A stretch of 5,591 nt of DNA from Elusimicrobia bacterium CG08_land_8_20_14_0_20_59_10 (GTDB lineage: Bacteria > Elusimicrobiota > Elusimicrobia > Elusimicrobiales > UBA9959). The stretch covers positions 1-5,591 of the forward strand of contig PEXO01000261.1 of the NCBI GenBank assembly GCA_002779045.1. Reading direction: 5' to 3'. The notes under the pieces are model-generated. The model was not told the origin of the DNA, did not search any database, and saw nothing but the letters and a program-made list of their open reading frames with translations. Of the stretch, positions 1 through 5,591 are shown piece after piece (position 1 is the first letter of the stretch; the number at the start of each line of letters is the position of its first letter). The position numbers and the translations under genes were made by a program.

Positions 1-471
1 TTCGCCGCCGGCTTTTCCGGATACCAGATTTACAAAAGAATAAACCTTCATCTTTACGGCGACAGCCTGGAAATAAACCCCGACCCCGTGGACCTGGATG
101 AAAAAGACGACGATGTCCGGGCTGAAAAAAAGAACAAAATAGAAGTACCGGAACCCGAAGCCCGGACGGAAGAGAACGAACCGGCCGCCAAAGAATCCCA
201 GGCCCAGGCGAACGCGGATGAAAACAAAAGAACAAAAGCCGTAAGAACGACTTTCGAATATAAGGATAAAAAAGCGAAAAAAGTCCTGCTTTCCGGAAGT
301 TTTCAGAAATGGAAAGACACCCGGATGAAAGGCAAAAACGGGACCTGGGCCCTGGACGTTTACATCCTGCCCGGGAACTATTTCTACCATTTCGTAGTGG
401 ATGGGAAAAAGGTGCTGGACTCCAAAAATCCTAAAACCCCGATGGGAGAATCGCTGATAATGGTGAAATAA
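1..471 (+). CDS. C-terminal part of a probable membrane-anchored protein with a CBM48/AMPK-beta-like domain (5' partial)
   Basis: The frame is open from base 1 to the TAA at 469-471 (156 residues), so the true start lies upstream; the GTG at 88 is only an internal Val codon. Residues 1-10 (small and aromatic), followed by Y-K-R at 11-13, could be the end of a membrane helix. Residues 28-80 are a Glu/Lys/Ala/Asp-rich, probably disordered linker. Residues 83-156 look like a glycogen-binding CBM48 fold of the AMPK-beta type: VLLSGSFQKW at 95-104, a G-x-W at 114-116, LPGNYFYHFVVDG at 123-135 and a D-x-x-NP at 140-144. Known family members bind alpha-glucans or act as structural E-set modules. Compared with AMPK-beta, the first stacking Trp is kept (W104), but the YKF lysine is His (H130) and the second Trp, after DG, is Lys (K137), so sugar binding is doubtful. 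Codon use matches the downstream gene. The fold call is fairly firm; membrane anchoring is inferred from a short remnant. Confidence 0.8.
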   Translation, partial: FAAGFSGYQIYKRINLHLYGDSLEINPDPVDLDEKDDDVRAEKKNKIEVPEPEARTEENEPAAKESQAQANADENKRTKAVRTTFEYKDKKAKKVLLSGSFQKWKDTRMKGKNGTWALDVYILPGNYFYHFVVDGKKVLDSKNPKTPMGESLIMVK

Positions 472-605
472 CAGGCGGAAGGCAATGGGAAAGGCAAATT
501 AGAGGCGTAGCAAAGTAGATGCGTGGCAAAAAGCGAAAAACAATGCAGGGATAATAGTAAAACGAGCAATGCCGGCGAGGAAGCGGGATTAAGAGAAGAC
601 CGCAG
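472..605. other. Purine-rich noncoding spacer
   Basis: No convincing gene is present. About three quarters of the plus-strand bases are purines, and short GGCAA/AGCAA words recur. No GC-rich stem followed by a T-run was found, so a classic intrinsic terminator for the upstream gene is not visible. The minus-strand reading frame across 384-569 overlaps the real CDS end and encodes a Leu/Ser/Phe-rich string expected from purine-rich antisense, so it was not called. Confidence 0.6.
501..530 (+). repeat. Imperfect 14-bp direct repeat in the spacer
   Basis: AGAGGCGTAGCAAA (501-514) and AGATGCGTGGCAAA (517-530) match at 12 of 14 positions with a 16-base period. Related GGCAA words lie just upstream at 481 and 493. 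This could be a relic of slippage or a weak protein-binding site. Nothing ties it to a known element. Confidence 0.4.
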
Positions 606-627
606 ATTTAAAGATTATTTAACATTA

Positions 628-655
628 TTGTAACACGGGAAACCTAGAATATACT
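628..655 (+). promoter_or_regulatory. Candidate sigma70-type promoter for the large kelch/Fn3 gene
   Basis: TTGTAA (628-633, 4/6 to TTGACA) and TATACT (650-655, 5/6 to TATAAT) are separated by 16 bases. They sit in a clearly AT-rich island (about 606-666) within otherwise GC-richer DNA. Initiation about 7 bases after the -10 would fall near 662, leaving only about five untranslated bases before the ATG at 667. Two copies of CTAGAATA (644-651 and 654-661, a 10-base period) overlap the -10 and each supplies a TAGAAT hexamer, so the exact -10 is ambiguous. The call is by consensus inspection only. Confidence 0.5.
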
Positions 656-666
656 AGAATAAACCT

Positions 667-3600
667 ATGATAGACAAATTTAAATTTTTCCTTTTTCTCG
701 CCCTGTTTTTCGTCCTTTGTTCCGGGGATCTGCGCGCCATAGCCAGGCATAACCACGCGATGGCCGTTCTGCCCGACGGGAACTTCATCTCCTGCGGCGG
801 CATAGACGCCGGCGGGGTGAACGCCAGGAACGACTGCGACCTTTACGACACTAAGACCAATGCTGTCACGAACCCCGCGTTCGGCGGAGCGAGAGCCTAC
901 CACACGCTGACCGTGCTTTCGGACGGAAGAGTGCTGGCCGCGGGCGGAATAACAATCGTCGGCGGCGCGCCTTTGCGGACCGCCGCCGTTTTCAACGGGA
1001 CCGCCTGGGCAGCCATAAACGGCGGGGCCGACGTGATGATGTCGGCCAGGGCCAACCATACCGCAACTTTGATAACCAGAGGCGCGGACGCCGGGAACGT
1101 GCTCATCTGCGGCGGACAAACTACCGCCGTTTATCCAGGCTCCATTACCAACACCTGTGAAATTTTTATAACCACCGCCGCCGCTTCTCCCTGGTTCAAA
1201 ACCACGACCGCCATGTCCACTTCCAGGATGGCTCATACCTCTACCCTCCTGAACAACGGGAAAATCCTGCTCTCGGGCGGCATAAACAGCTCCGGCTACT
1301 ACATGTCCACCCAGGAAATGTACGACAACATAACGAGAACCTTCTGGCCCGCGGCCGCCCTCACGGAAGCCAGGGCCTATCACAACGCCGTAGGCCTCAA
1401 TAACGGCAGCGTACTGATAATCGGCGGGTACAACCCGACCAACCTGGCCGACAAATTTTCCGAAGACCTTCCCGCGGTGCAGGTCAGACAGAACCAGGGC
1501 ACTCAAGGCTATCTGGAAAGCATGGAACTGTTCAGCGCCAATGGCGCCAGAATGGCCATCGGCGGGGAGGAGTATTACGTTATGCCTTACAGAATTTCCA
1601 GAAATTCCGCTATACTCCTGCCGGACGGCAAGGTGGATATGATCGGCGGTTACGGCAATATTCCGGTCTCTTATTTCGAGATGACTCCGGAAGTGGACGA
1701 AGGCTCCTATCTCAATGTCAGCAGCGTTTTCACCGGCCAGGCCACAGGCATAAGGACCGCCAACCTTACCGGCGGAGCGGTAAGTTTCGAAGTGGACACG
1801 AACCTCTCCAGAGCGGTCACGGCGAGGATAGTGGAAGGCGACATGTTCTTTTCCAACCCGACAGACCCCACTCAGCCGGCATTCAGCATGAGCAATATAG
1901 AGGCTTACAACCTTGGCAATTCCACCGCCGTCATAGACGGAGACTGGATAGGGACCGAACACGGCGGAAGGTTTTTAAACACCGTAACGCTAAGCAATTT
2001 GGGCCAGATATCGCCCAGCGCCTATGTCAAGTTCACTCCCGTAGACACCACTGCGACAAACGCCATACTAGACGCGGGAACCATAAATTTCACACCGAGC
2101 CCTCTGGCGCTGGCCCAGAGCGGGCTGCTCCTGAATTCAAGTTCCATAACGGTCGACCTGGTCTTCAAGATTCCAGGCATATACGCCCAGGGAGGAGTCA
2201 CCGTCACCGGCACGGTGACCGTAAGATCCGCCAATATAGCTTATACGAATCTAAGCACCCCCACGATAAGGGCCAGCATAGCTATAGGCGGGGCCGGCGG
2301 CATAGATTCCGGATACGGCAATGTGGTCAACGCTCCGGTTACCGCCGCGTATGAAAACGGCGTTCTGGTCGGCGTCGTTACGGTCAATAATGTGGTGATA
2401 ACCGGACTGGAGGGGGATATAACCAATAACTCCGAAAACGACACGCTCGATTCCGGACTGGACGTCTCGGACCAGCTTCTGCAAAACCTTAACATCGAAT
2501 TTTCCTTCACCCCCAACAGGGTTTACCTGACTTTGCCGGACCAGAACGAACCCACTACTTTCGCCGTGGGCAGGTCCACTGCCGTCATAAGACAGGCTAT
2601 TTTCGCCGATGAAACTCATTTCAGCCCCAAGGAGGCCCTCTGGTCCTTTAACGACGTCTACGCTCCTATTTTCGACCATGCGACCATACTGACGCCTGCG
2701 GCGGACGTTTATACCAGGGGCGGCCGGAACTGCGAAAACAATGTGCCGGCCGATTGCGAAAGAGCCACCCCGGGATTCACCGCCCGGGATATAAGCGGAG
2801 TCGTGATAATGCAAAACTGGACGGCCTGGCCCAGAGAATCGATACTGAAGACGAAGCGGGCCTTTCACACCAGCACACTGCTTCCCGACGGTAACATACT
2901 TAACTGCGGCGGAACCGACGGCCTGAGAACCCTGAGCTCCTGCGAGCTTTACTTCAAGGGGACCGACACCAGCGTCTTCGTCAGTTCCATGACTTCGCCC
3001 AGGGCTTTTCATACCGCCACTCTGCTTTCCAACGGCAACGTTCTGATAGCCGGCGGCACGGACGGCTCCTCGGAAAATTCCCCGGCCCTCAAATCGGCCG
3101 AGATCTATTATCCGGACACCTACAGATTCGTAAAGACTTCCTCCATGACCGTGGAAAGGATGATGCATACCGCCACCATGCTGGCGGACGGGAACATCGT
3201 GGTCATCGGCGGGAGTTCCAACGGCAGCTACCTGAATTCCGCGGAAGTCTACATAAGCACGGCCGAGGCCTGGCAGCCCGTCACGGCCACTTTAACCAAC
3301 CGCAGAAGCCAGCATACCGCCACTTTCATGAAGAACAACACCATACTCATAGCCGGCGGCGTGAACGGCGGAGGAGTTCTTAACAGCGCCGAAACGTTTA
3401 ATCCGGCCAACAGGACCTTCGCGGCCGCGCCCGGCGATCCTACCATGAATTCCCGCAGGGTATGGCACACCGCCAATCTGCTTAAGGACGGGAGGGTCAT
3501 AGTCATAGGCGGGTCCGACTCCGGCGGAATAGCGGGAGATTCGGGGATACTGGACACCTCGGAAATTTACGACGGCGCCTCCTGGACCCTGGTCGAGAAT

Positions 3601-5591
3601 ATGCCCAACGGCGGCAATAAAAATCTGGCGCCGAGAGCCAGACATACCTCGACCCTTCTTCCCAACGGGAAACTGATGATAGTGGGAGGGGAAAGGCCGA
3701 GCCTTCCCCATTCATTCGCCGAAGGCTTCGACGTGGATTTTTCCACTTTCCAGTACCAGGGAGAGACGGAATACAGGACCGGCCACACCACCGTCCTTAT
3801 TTCCACCGGCTACCTGTTCGCGATAGGCGGATACGACGGCACCCAATACCTTGACACCATAGACAAACTTTATTTTACCTACGAACCAGACTCGCAGGGA
3901 CTGGACGCCTTTACCGAGAGACATCCCTTTATTTCTACGGCCACGGAATACATAGACCGCGGGACGCGCCTGACGCTGCTGAGCAGCGCGACGAACTTCC
4001 ACGGCATAACGGAAGCTTCGGGCGGCGGCGGCGGCGTGCGCAACGGCTCTTTTTCCAATCCGAGACTGTACCTGAACGCCGTGGACAATCCCTCCAGCTT
4101 TCTGGTTGACCTTACCACCAGGATATACGCGTCCAACCCCACTTGGGAAAAAACCCTTTCTTCCATCACCGTAAACCTCCCCTTAAACCCGGGAGAGCTT
4201 CCTTACGGCTGGTACCATCTGCACGTGTGCGACAACGGCCAGTTCTCGGACGGTTTCCTCGTGCAGATAACGAGCGAAAGACCCAAGAACAAGATAGCCG
4301 GCCCCATACTCGGCGAAACCCAGAGCACCACCACCATAAAATGGAACTGGTATCTGGGCGCCCTGACCCTTTCCGACGGTTACGCGATCTTTTCGTCCAG
4401 CGACAATGTCTTTATTTCCACCATGGCCCTGGTCGACCCGGTCACCTTTTACCAGTCTGGCCTGACTCCCAACACAGCCGTCTCCATAAAAGTGACCGGC
4501 TATAACATGGGGGGCTACGGCACGGAATTCGTAAAATCCGCCACTTACTACACTTTCGCCAACCCGCCTAAAAACATACAGATAACCAGAGCGAGTTTCG
4601 AAACGGCCGAAGTCACCTGGGACCCGAACGGCAATTCGGATTTTACGGCCTACGAACTTTCCCTCTCGCCGAACAGCGACTTCTCGGCGAGCGTTTCGAC
4701 GCCCGTGCGTTTCGACGATAATCATGTCAGCACGTCGGCCGAGATTACGGGGCTCACGCCGGACCTGATATACTATTTCAGGGTAAGAGCGAAAAACAAC
4801 TCGAACCCGGCCGTGTATACCGTTTTCGACGACAGTTATACGGCCGGAACGCCTGTTTCCACGGCTACGGTATCGGCCATAATAAATCTGAAAGGCACTC
4901 CGCTCTCGGTGAGTTCCATACGCTGGGACTGGGACGAGGGCGAAGGCGCCGACGGCTACCAGCTTTACAAGCTCGGAGTGGCGATGGACACACTGAAAGT
5001 AAGCACTGAAAACCCCGTGTTCATAGCGTCCACTTCGTACAATTATTTTACCCAAACCGACCTTTCCACCAACACCTTTTACGCGGTAATGGTCTTCGCC
5101 TTCAAGGACATGCCTCCCCTCGGCAGTTTCGTGAACGACATACAGGGGCCACCTACGGTTTCGACGGTCACCTTTACTCTCGCTTCCAAGCCGCTGCCCA
5201 ACGAACCCAACGTTTTCACCAATGTACAGGCCGACAGATTCACCGTCAACTGGCAGGCGAACGGCAATCCGTATTACACCCTTTACGGGGTGGCCATCTC
5301 GACCTGCAATTCGCCGGAATCTTATTCCACCTATACCGTGACCGCGACTTCCCTGACCCTGACCAGTCTTTCGCCTAATTACCCCTATTACACCAGGCTT
5401 GTGGCGGTCAACGGGGACGACATTCTTTCGCCCATAGCCGACCTCGGCGTGAAATATACCAGGGCCAAACCGCCTTCCGACGTGCTGGCGGCGACGGTCA
5501 CCATGTCCGGCGTCACCATAAACTGGGACACACAATCCAATTCCACCTTTACGACCTATGAAGTAAGGGGCACTACCGTTCCGCCGGAAGA
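667..5591 (+). CDS. Giant exported protein: signal peptide, two kelch beta-propellers, E-set domain and Fn3 array (3' partial)
   Basis: The frame is open for 1641 codons and runs off the window end. ATG 667 is the first start after the in-frame TAG at 655-657 and gives a classic signal peptide: K4 and K6, then a hydrophobic core of Phe/Leu/Ala/Val at residues 7-17. Cleavage near A24 is possible; C18 is preceded by Leu, a poor lipobox. No Shine-Dalgarno sequence lies in the usual window before the ATG. Order of parts: kelch block 1 (about 26-335), unassigned beta-rich region (336-666), degenerate kelch candidate (667-727), kelch block 2 (about 728-1070), E-set domain (about 1072-1203), and Fn3 domains (1211 to the end). 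Clear kelch repeats share R-x2-H-x13-GG. Kelch propellers and Fn3 domains are binding or scaffold folds, and no catalytic set was seen, so a surface or secreted adhesion or structural role is inferred. Only 11 Cys occur, eight of them in close pairs. Any C-terminal anchor or secretion signal lies beyond the window. Confidence 0.93.
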   Translation, partial: MIDKFKFFLFLALFFVLCSGDLRAIARHNHAMAVLPDGNFISCGGIDAGGVNARNDCDLYDTKTNAVTNPAFGGARAYHTLTVLSDGRVLAAGGITIVGGAPLRTAAVFNGTAWAAINGGADVMMSARANHTATLITRGADAGNVLICGGQTTAVYPGSITNTCEIFITTAAASPWFKTTTAMSTSRMAHTSTLLNNGKILLSGGINSSGYYMSTQEMYDNITRTFWPAAALTEARAYHNAVGLNNGSVLIIGGYNPTNLADKFSEDLPAVQVRQNQGTQGYLESMELFSANGARMAIGGEEYYVMPYRISRNSAILLPDGKVDMIGGYGNIPVSYFEMTPEVDEGSYLNVSSVFTGQATGIRTANLTGGAVSFEVDTNLSRAVTARIVEGDMFFSNPTDPTQPAFSMSNIEAYNLGNSTAVIDGDWIGTEHGGRFLNTVTLSNLGQISPSAYVKFTPVDTTATNAILDAGTINFTPSPLALAQSGLLLNSSSITVDLVFKIPGIYAQGGVTVTGTVTVRSANIAYTNLSTPTIRASIAIGGAGGIDSGYGNVVNAPVTAAYENGVLVGVVTVNNVVITGLEGDITNNSENDTLDSGLDVSDQLLQNLNIEFSFTPNRVYLTLPDQNEPTTFAVGRSTAVIRQAIFADETHFSPKEALWSFNDVYAPIFDHATILTPAADVYTRGGRNCENNVPADCERATPGFTARDISGVVIMQNWTAWPRESILKTKRAFHTSTLLPDGNILNCGGTDGLRTLSSCELYFKGTDTSVFVSSMTSPRAFHTATLLSNGNVLIAGGTDGSSENSPALKSAEIYYPDTYRFVKTSSMTVERMMHTATMLADGNIVVIGGSSNGSYLNSAEVYISTAEAWQPVTATLTNRRSQHTATFMKNNTILIAGGVNGGGVLNSAETFNPANRTFAAAPGDPTMNSRRVWHTANLLKDGRVIVIGGSDSGGIAGDSGILDTSEIYDGASWTLVENMPNGGNKNLAPRARHTSTLLPNGKLMIVGGERPSLPHSFAEGFDVDFSTFQYQGETEYRTGHTTVLISTGYLFAIGGYDGTQYLDTIDKLYFTYEPDSQGLDAFTERHPFISTATEYIDRGTRLTLLSSATNFHGITEASGGGGGVRNGSFSNPRLYLNAVDNPSSFLVDLTTRIYASNPTWEKTLSSITVNLPLNPGELPYGWYHLHVCDNGQFSDGFLVQITSERPKNKIAGPILGETQSTTTIKWNWYLGALTLSDGYAIFSSSDNVFISTMALVDPVTFYQSGLTPNTAVSIKVTGYNMGGYGTEFVKSATYYTFANPPKNIQITRASFETAEVTWDPNGNSDFTAYELSLSPNSDFSASVSTPVRFDDNHVSTSAEITGLTPDLIYYFRVRAKNNSNPAVYTVFDDSYTAGTPVSTATVSAIINLKGTPLSVSSIRWDWDEGEGADGYQLYKLGVAMDTLKVSTENPVFIASTSYNYFTQTDLSTNTFYAVMVFAFKDMPPLGSFVNDIQGPPTVSTVTFTLASKPLPNEPNVFTNVQADRFTVNWQANGNPYYTLYGVAISTCNSPESYSTYTVTATSLTLTSLSPNYPYYTRLVAVNGDDILSPIADLGVKYTRAKPPSDVLAATVTMSGVTINWDTQSNSTFTTYEVRGTTVPPE
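742..1671 (+). repeat. Kelch beta-propeller 1 (six clear repeats)
   Basis: The glycine pairs start at residues 44, 93, 149, 204, 253 and 327. In five of the six a His precedes the GG (H30, H79, H131, H190, H239), with Arg three residues earlier (R27, R76, R128, R187, R236). His-to-GG distance is 14 residues, except in repeat 3, where a four-residue insertion makes it 18. Repeat 6 is degenerate, with N313 in place of His, but keeps LLPDGKVDMIGGY. Most repeats then show an E/D-[LIM]-[YF] strand. Repeat period is about 49-56 residues, with a longer 74 before the last. Six rather than seven blades are clear, so the ring either closes with six or has one unrecognised blade. Repeats 1 and 3 carry paired Cys (C43/C57 and C148/C164). 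Confidence 0.88.
1672..2664 (+). other. Unassigned beta-rich linker region between the two propellers (within the large CDS)
   Basis: Residues 336-666 lack kelch signatures and cysteines. They alternate hydrophobic and polar residues with many Thr, Val, Ser and Asn, as in Ig-like or cohesin-like sandwiches. Examples are GGAVSFEVDT near 369-378, TVTLSNLGQI near 439-448, SSSITVDLVFKIPG near 493-506 and GGVTVTGTVTV near 509-519. Two or three sandwich domains would fit the length. No family could be named from sequence alone, and the start and end are set by the flanking propellers. Confidence 0.5.
2665..2847 (+). repeat. Candidate degenerate extra kelch repeat before propeller 2
   Basis: Residues 669-686 read FDHATILTPAADVYTRGG. 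H671 lies exactly 14 residues before the GG (G685), the same register as the canonical repeats, and A-T-x-L follows the His as in HTATLL. It lacks the usual D/N-G turn and the Arg three residues before the His. After the GG comes an insert with C689 and then C697-E, which sits like the Cys-Glu of the CELY strand in the next repeat. A Trp (W718) follows before the next R-x-x-H. This may be a decayed or capping blade. The call is tentative. Confidence 0.4.
2848..3876 (+). repeat. Kelch beta-propeller 2 (seven clear repeats)
   Basis: The glycine pairs start at residues 748, 796, 848, 897, 948, 1007 and 1054, spaced 47-59 residues. Each has a His exactly 14 before (H734, H782, H834, H883, H934, H993, H1040) and an Arg three before that (R731, R779, R831, R880, R931, R990, R1037). 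The D/N-G turn and E-[LIVT]-[YF] strand recur, e.g. SAEIYY, SAEVYI, SAETF, TSEIYD. Seven repeats fit a complete seven-bladed ring of the galactose-oxidase type. Near-identical DNA words CATACCGCCAC(T/C) recur at 3010, 3166 and 3313, reflecting the HTAT motif. The block is more regular than propeller 1. The first repeat carries the pair C747/C759. Confidence 0.9.
3880..4275 (+). other. E-set (galactose-oxidase C-terminal-like) domain following propeller 2 (within the large CDS)
   Basis: Residues about 1072-1203 follow the last kelch blade directly. They contain R-G-T-x-L-T-L-L (1099-1106), NFHGITEASGG (1110-1120) and LPYGWYHLHVCDNG (1178-1191), ending in the strand GFLVQI. The ITEASGG-type loop and the LP-G-x-Y strand are, from memory, typical of the Ig-like E-set domain that caps kelch propellers in bacterial kelch proteins and galactose oxidase. 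It probably packs on the propeller as a structural cap. I did not find an equivalent of the Cys-Tyr radical cofactor, so copper-oxidase activity is not supported. Confidence 0.65.
4021..4035 (+). repeat. (GGC)5 triplet run encoding five glycines
   Basis: Five consecutive GGC codons encode G1119-G1123 in the ITEAS loop of the E-set domain. A perfect triplet run is a possible in-frame slippage site that would vary loop length without breaking the frame. Its functional significance is unknown. Confidence 0.7.
4297..5591 (+). repeat. Fibronectin type III array: four full domains and a fifth cut by the window end
   Basis: Approximate domains are residues 1211-1298, 1299-1395, 1396-1505, 1506-1598 and 1599 onward. 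Each has the B-strand Trp (W1226/W1228, W1318, W1420/W1422, W1529, W1620). Complete domains have the L-[ST]-x-x-x-x-[YFA] turn leading to a V-x-[VA] strand, e.g. GLTPDLIYYFRVRA in domain 2 and SLSPNYPYYTRLVAV in domain 4. Domains 2, 4 and 5 share W-x-x-[NQ]-[GS]-N followed by a Tyr strand, which suggests duplication. Domains 1 and 3 instead have [KR]-W-[ND]-W. Fn3 arrays usually act as spacers or binding modules on extracellular proteins. Two isolated Cys (C1188 in the preceding domain, C1547 here) have no near partner. Confidence 0.82.

Noticed and set aside
88..90. GTG as the start of the upstream gene
   Set aside because: The same frame stays open to base 1 and no ribosome-binding site precedes the GTG. 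The upstream residues look like the end of a membrane segment, so the gene is 5' truncated by the window.
619..634. Inverted repeat TTAACA...TGTAAC near the -35 as an operator
   Set aside because: The arms pair imperfectly and are AT-rich, as expected by chance in a promoter island. It is too weak to list.
708..723. Lipoprotein signal with C18 as lipidation site
   Set aside because: The residue before C18 is Leu, not Gly, Ala or Ser, so it is a poor lipobox. A signal peptidase I site around residue 24 fits better.
625..1962. Long minus-strand open frame (445 codons) opposite the kelch gene
   Set aside because: It is codon-aligned with the sense frame, so its stops would need sense codons TTA, CTA or TCA, which are rare here. 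Its product is low-complexity Gly/Val/His/Arg-rich with no domain, while the sense frame has a signal peptide and kelch repeats.
2251..3168. Minus-strand open frame of 305 codons, plus those at 3292-3711 and 3712-4002
   Set aside because: All share the sense codon phase and end where rare sense TTA, CTA or TCA codons occur. They are shadows of the coding strand.
4143..4505. Plus-strand 120-codon open frame
   Set aside because: It lies in a different phase inside the uninterrupted large CDS, is rich in Arg/His/Pro as expected for an out-of-frame reading, and has no start signal.
4183..5535. Long minus-strand open frame (450 codons) opposite the Fn3 array
   Set aside because: It has the same codon-aligned antisense effect. 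The translation is Gly/Arg/Val-rich with no recognisable motif, whereas the sense strand encodes clear Fn3 domains.

Overview
The window holds two plus-strand genes, both cut by its edges, separated by a 195-bp spacer. There are no RNA genes, mobile elements, CRISPR arrays or integrase-type genes. Sequence composition is moderately GC-rich. In both genes ATA is by eye the commonest isoleucine codon and AGA/AGG the commonest arginine codons, so they look native to one genome. The style of the large protein (bacterial kelch repeats, an 'ITEASGG' E-set domain, then Fn3 repeats of the W-x-x-N-G-N type) recalls uncultured Elusimicrobiota and related Gram-negative lineages. That assignment is recollection plus inference, not proof.

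Region 1 (1-471) is the 3' end of a gene. It encodes a possible membrane-segment remnant, a charged low-complexity linker and a C-terminal CBM48/AMPK-beta-like (glycogen-binding fold) domain. Region 2 (472-666) is noncoding: a purine-rich stretch with imperfect short direct repeats, then an AT-rich island with a good sigma70-type promoter candidate that ends only about 11 bases before the next ATG.

Region 3 (667-5591) is one uninterrupted reading frame of 1641 codons that leaves the window without a stop. It encodes a giant exported beta-rich protein. In order it has a signal peptide, a first kelch propeller (six clear repeats), about 390 residues of unassigned beta-rich sequence, a second kelch propeller (seven clear repeats plus one degenerate candidate), a galactose-oxidase-like E-set domain, and four full plus one partial fibronectin type III domains. 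No catalytic residues were identified. A surface or extracellular binding/scaffold role is the best inference.

The most notable detail is a co-occurring pair of cysteines in three of the thirteen clear kelch blades. Each pair has one Cys just before the GG and one just before the E/D-[LI]-[YF] of the next strand, which suggests engineered-like cross-strand disulfides in an exported protein. I found no evidence for a wholly new system. The two genes are not obviously functionally linked, and the second appears to have its own promoter.
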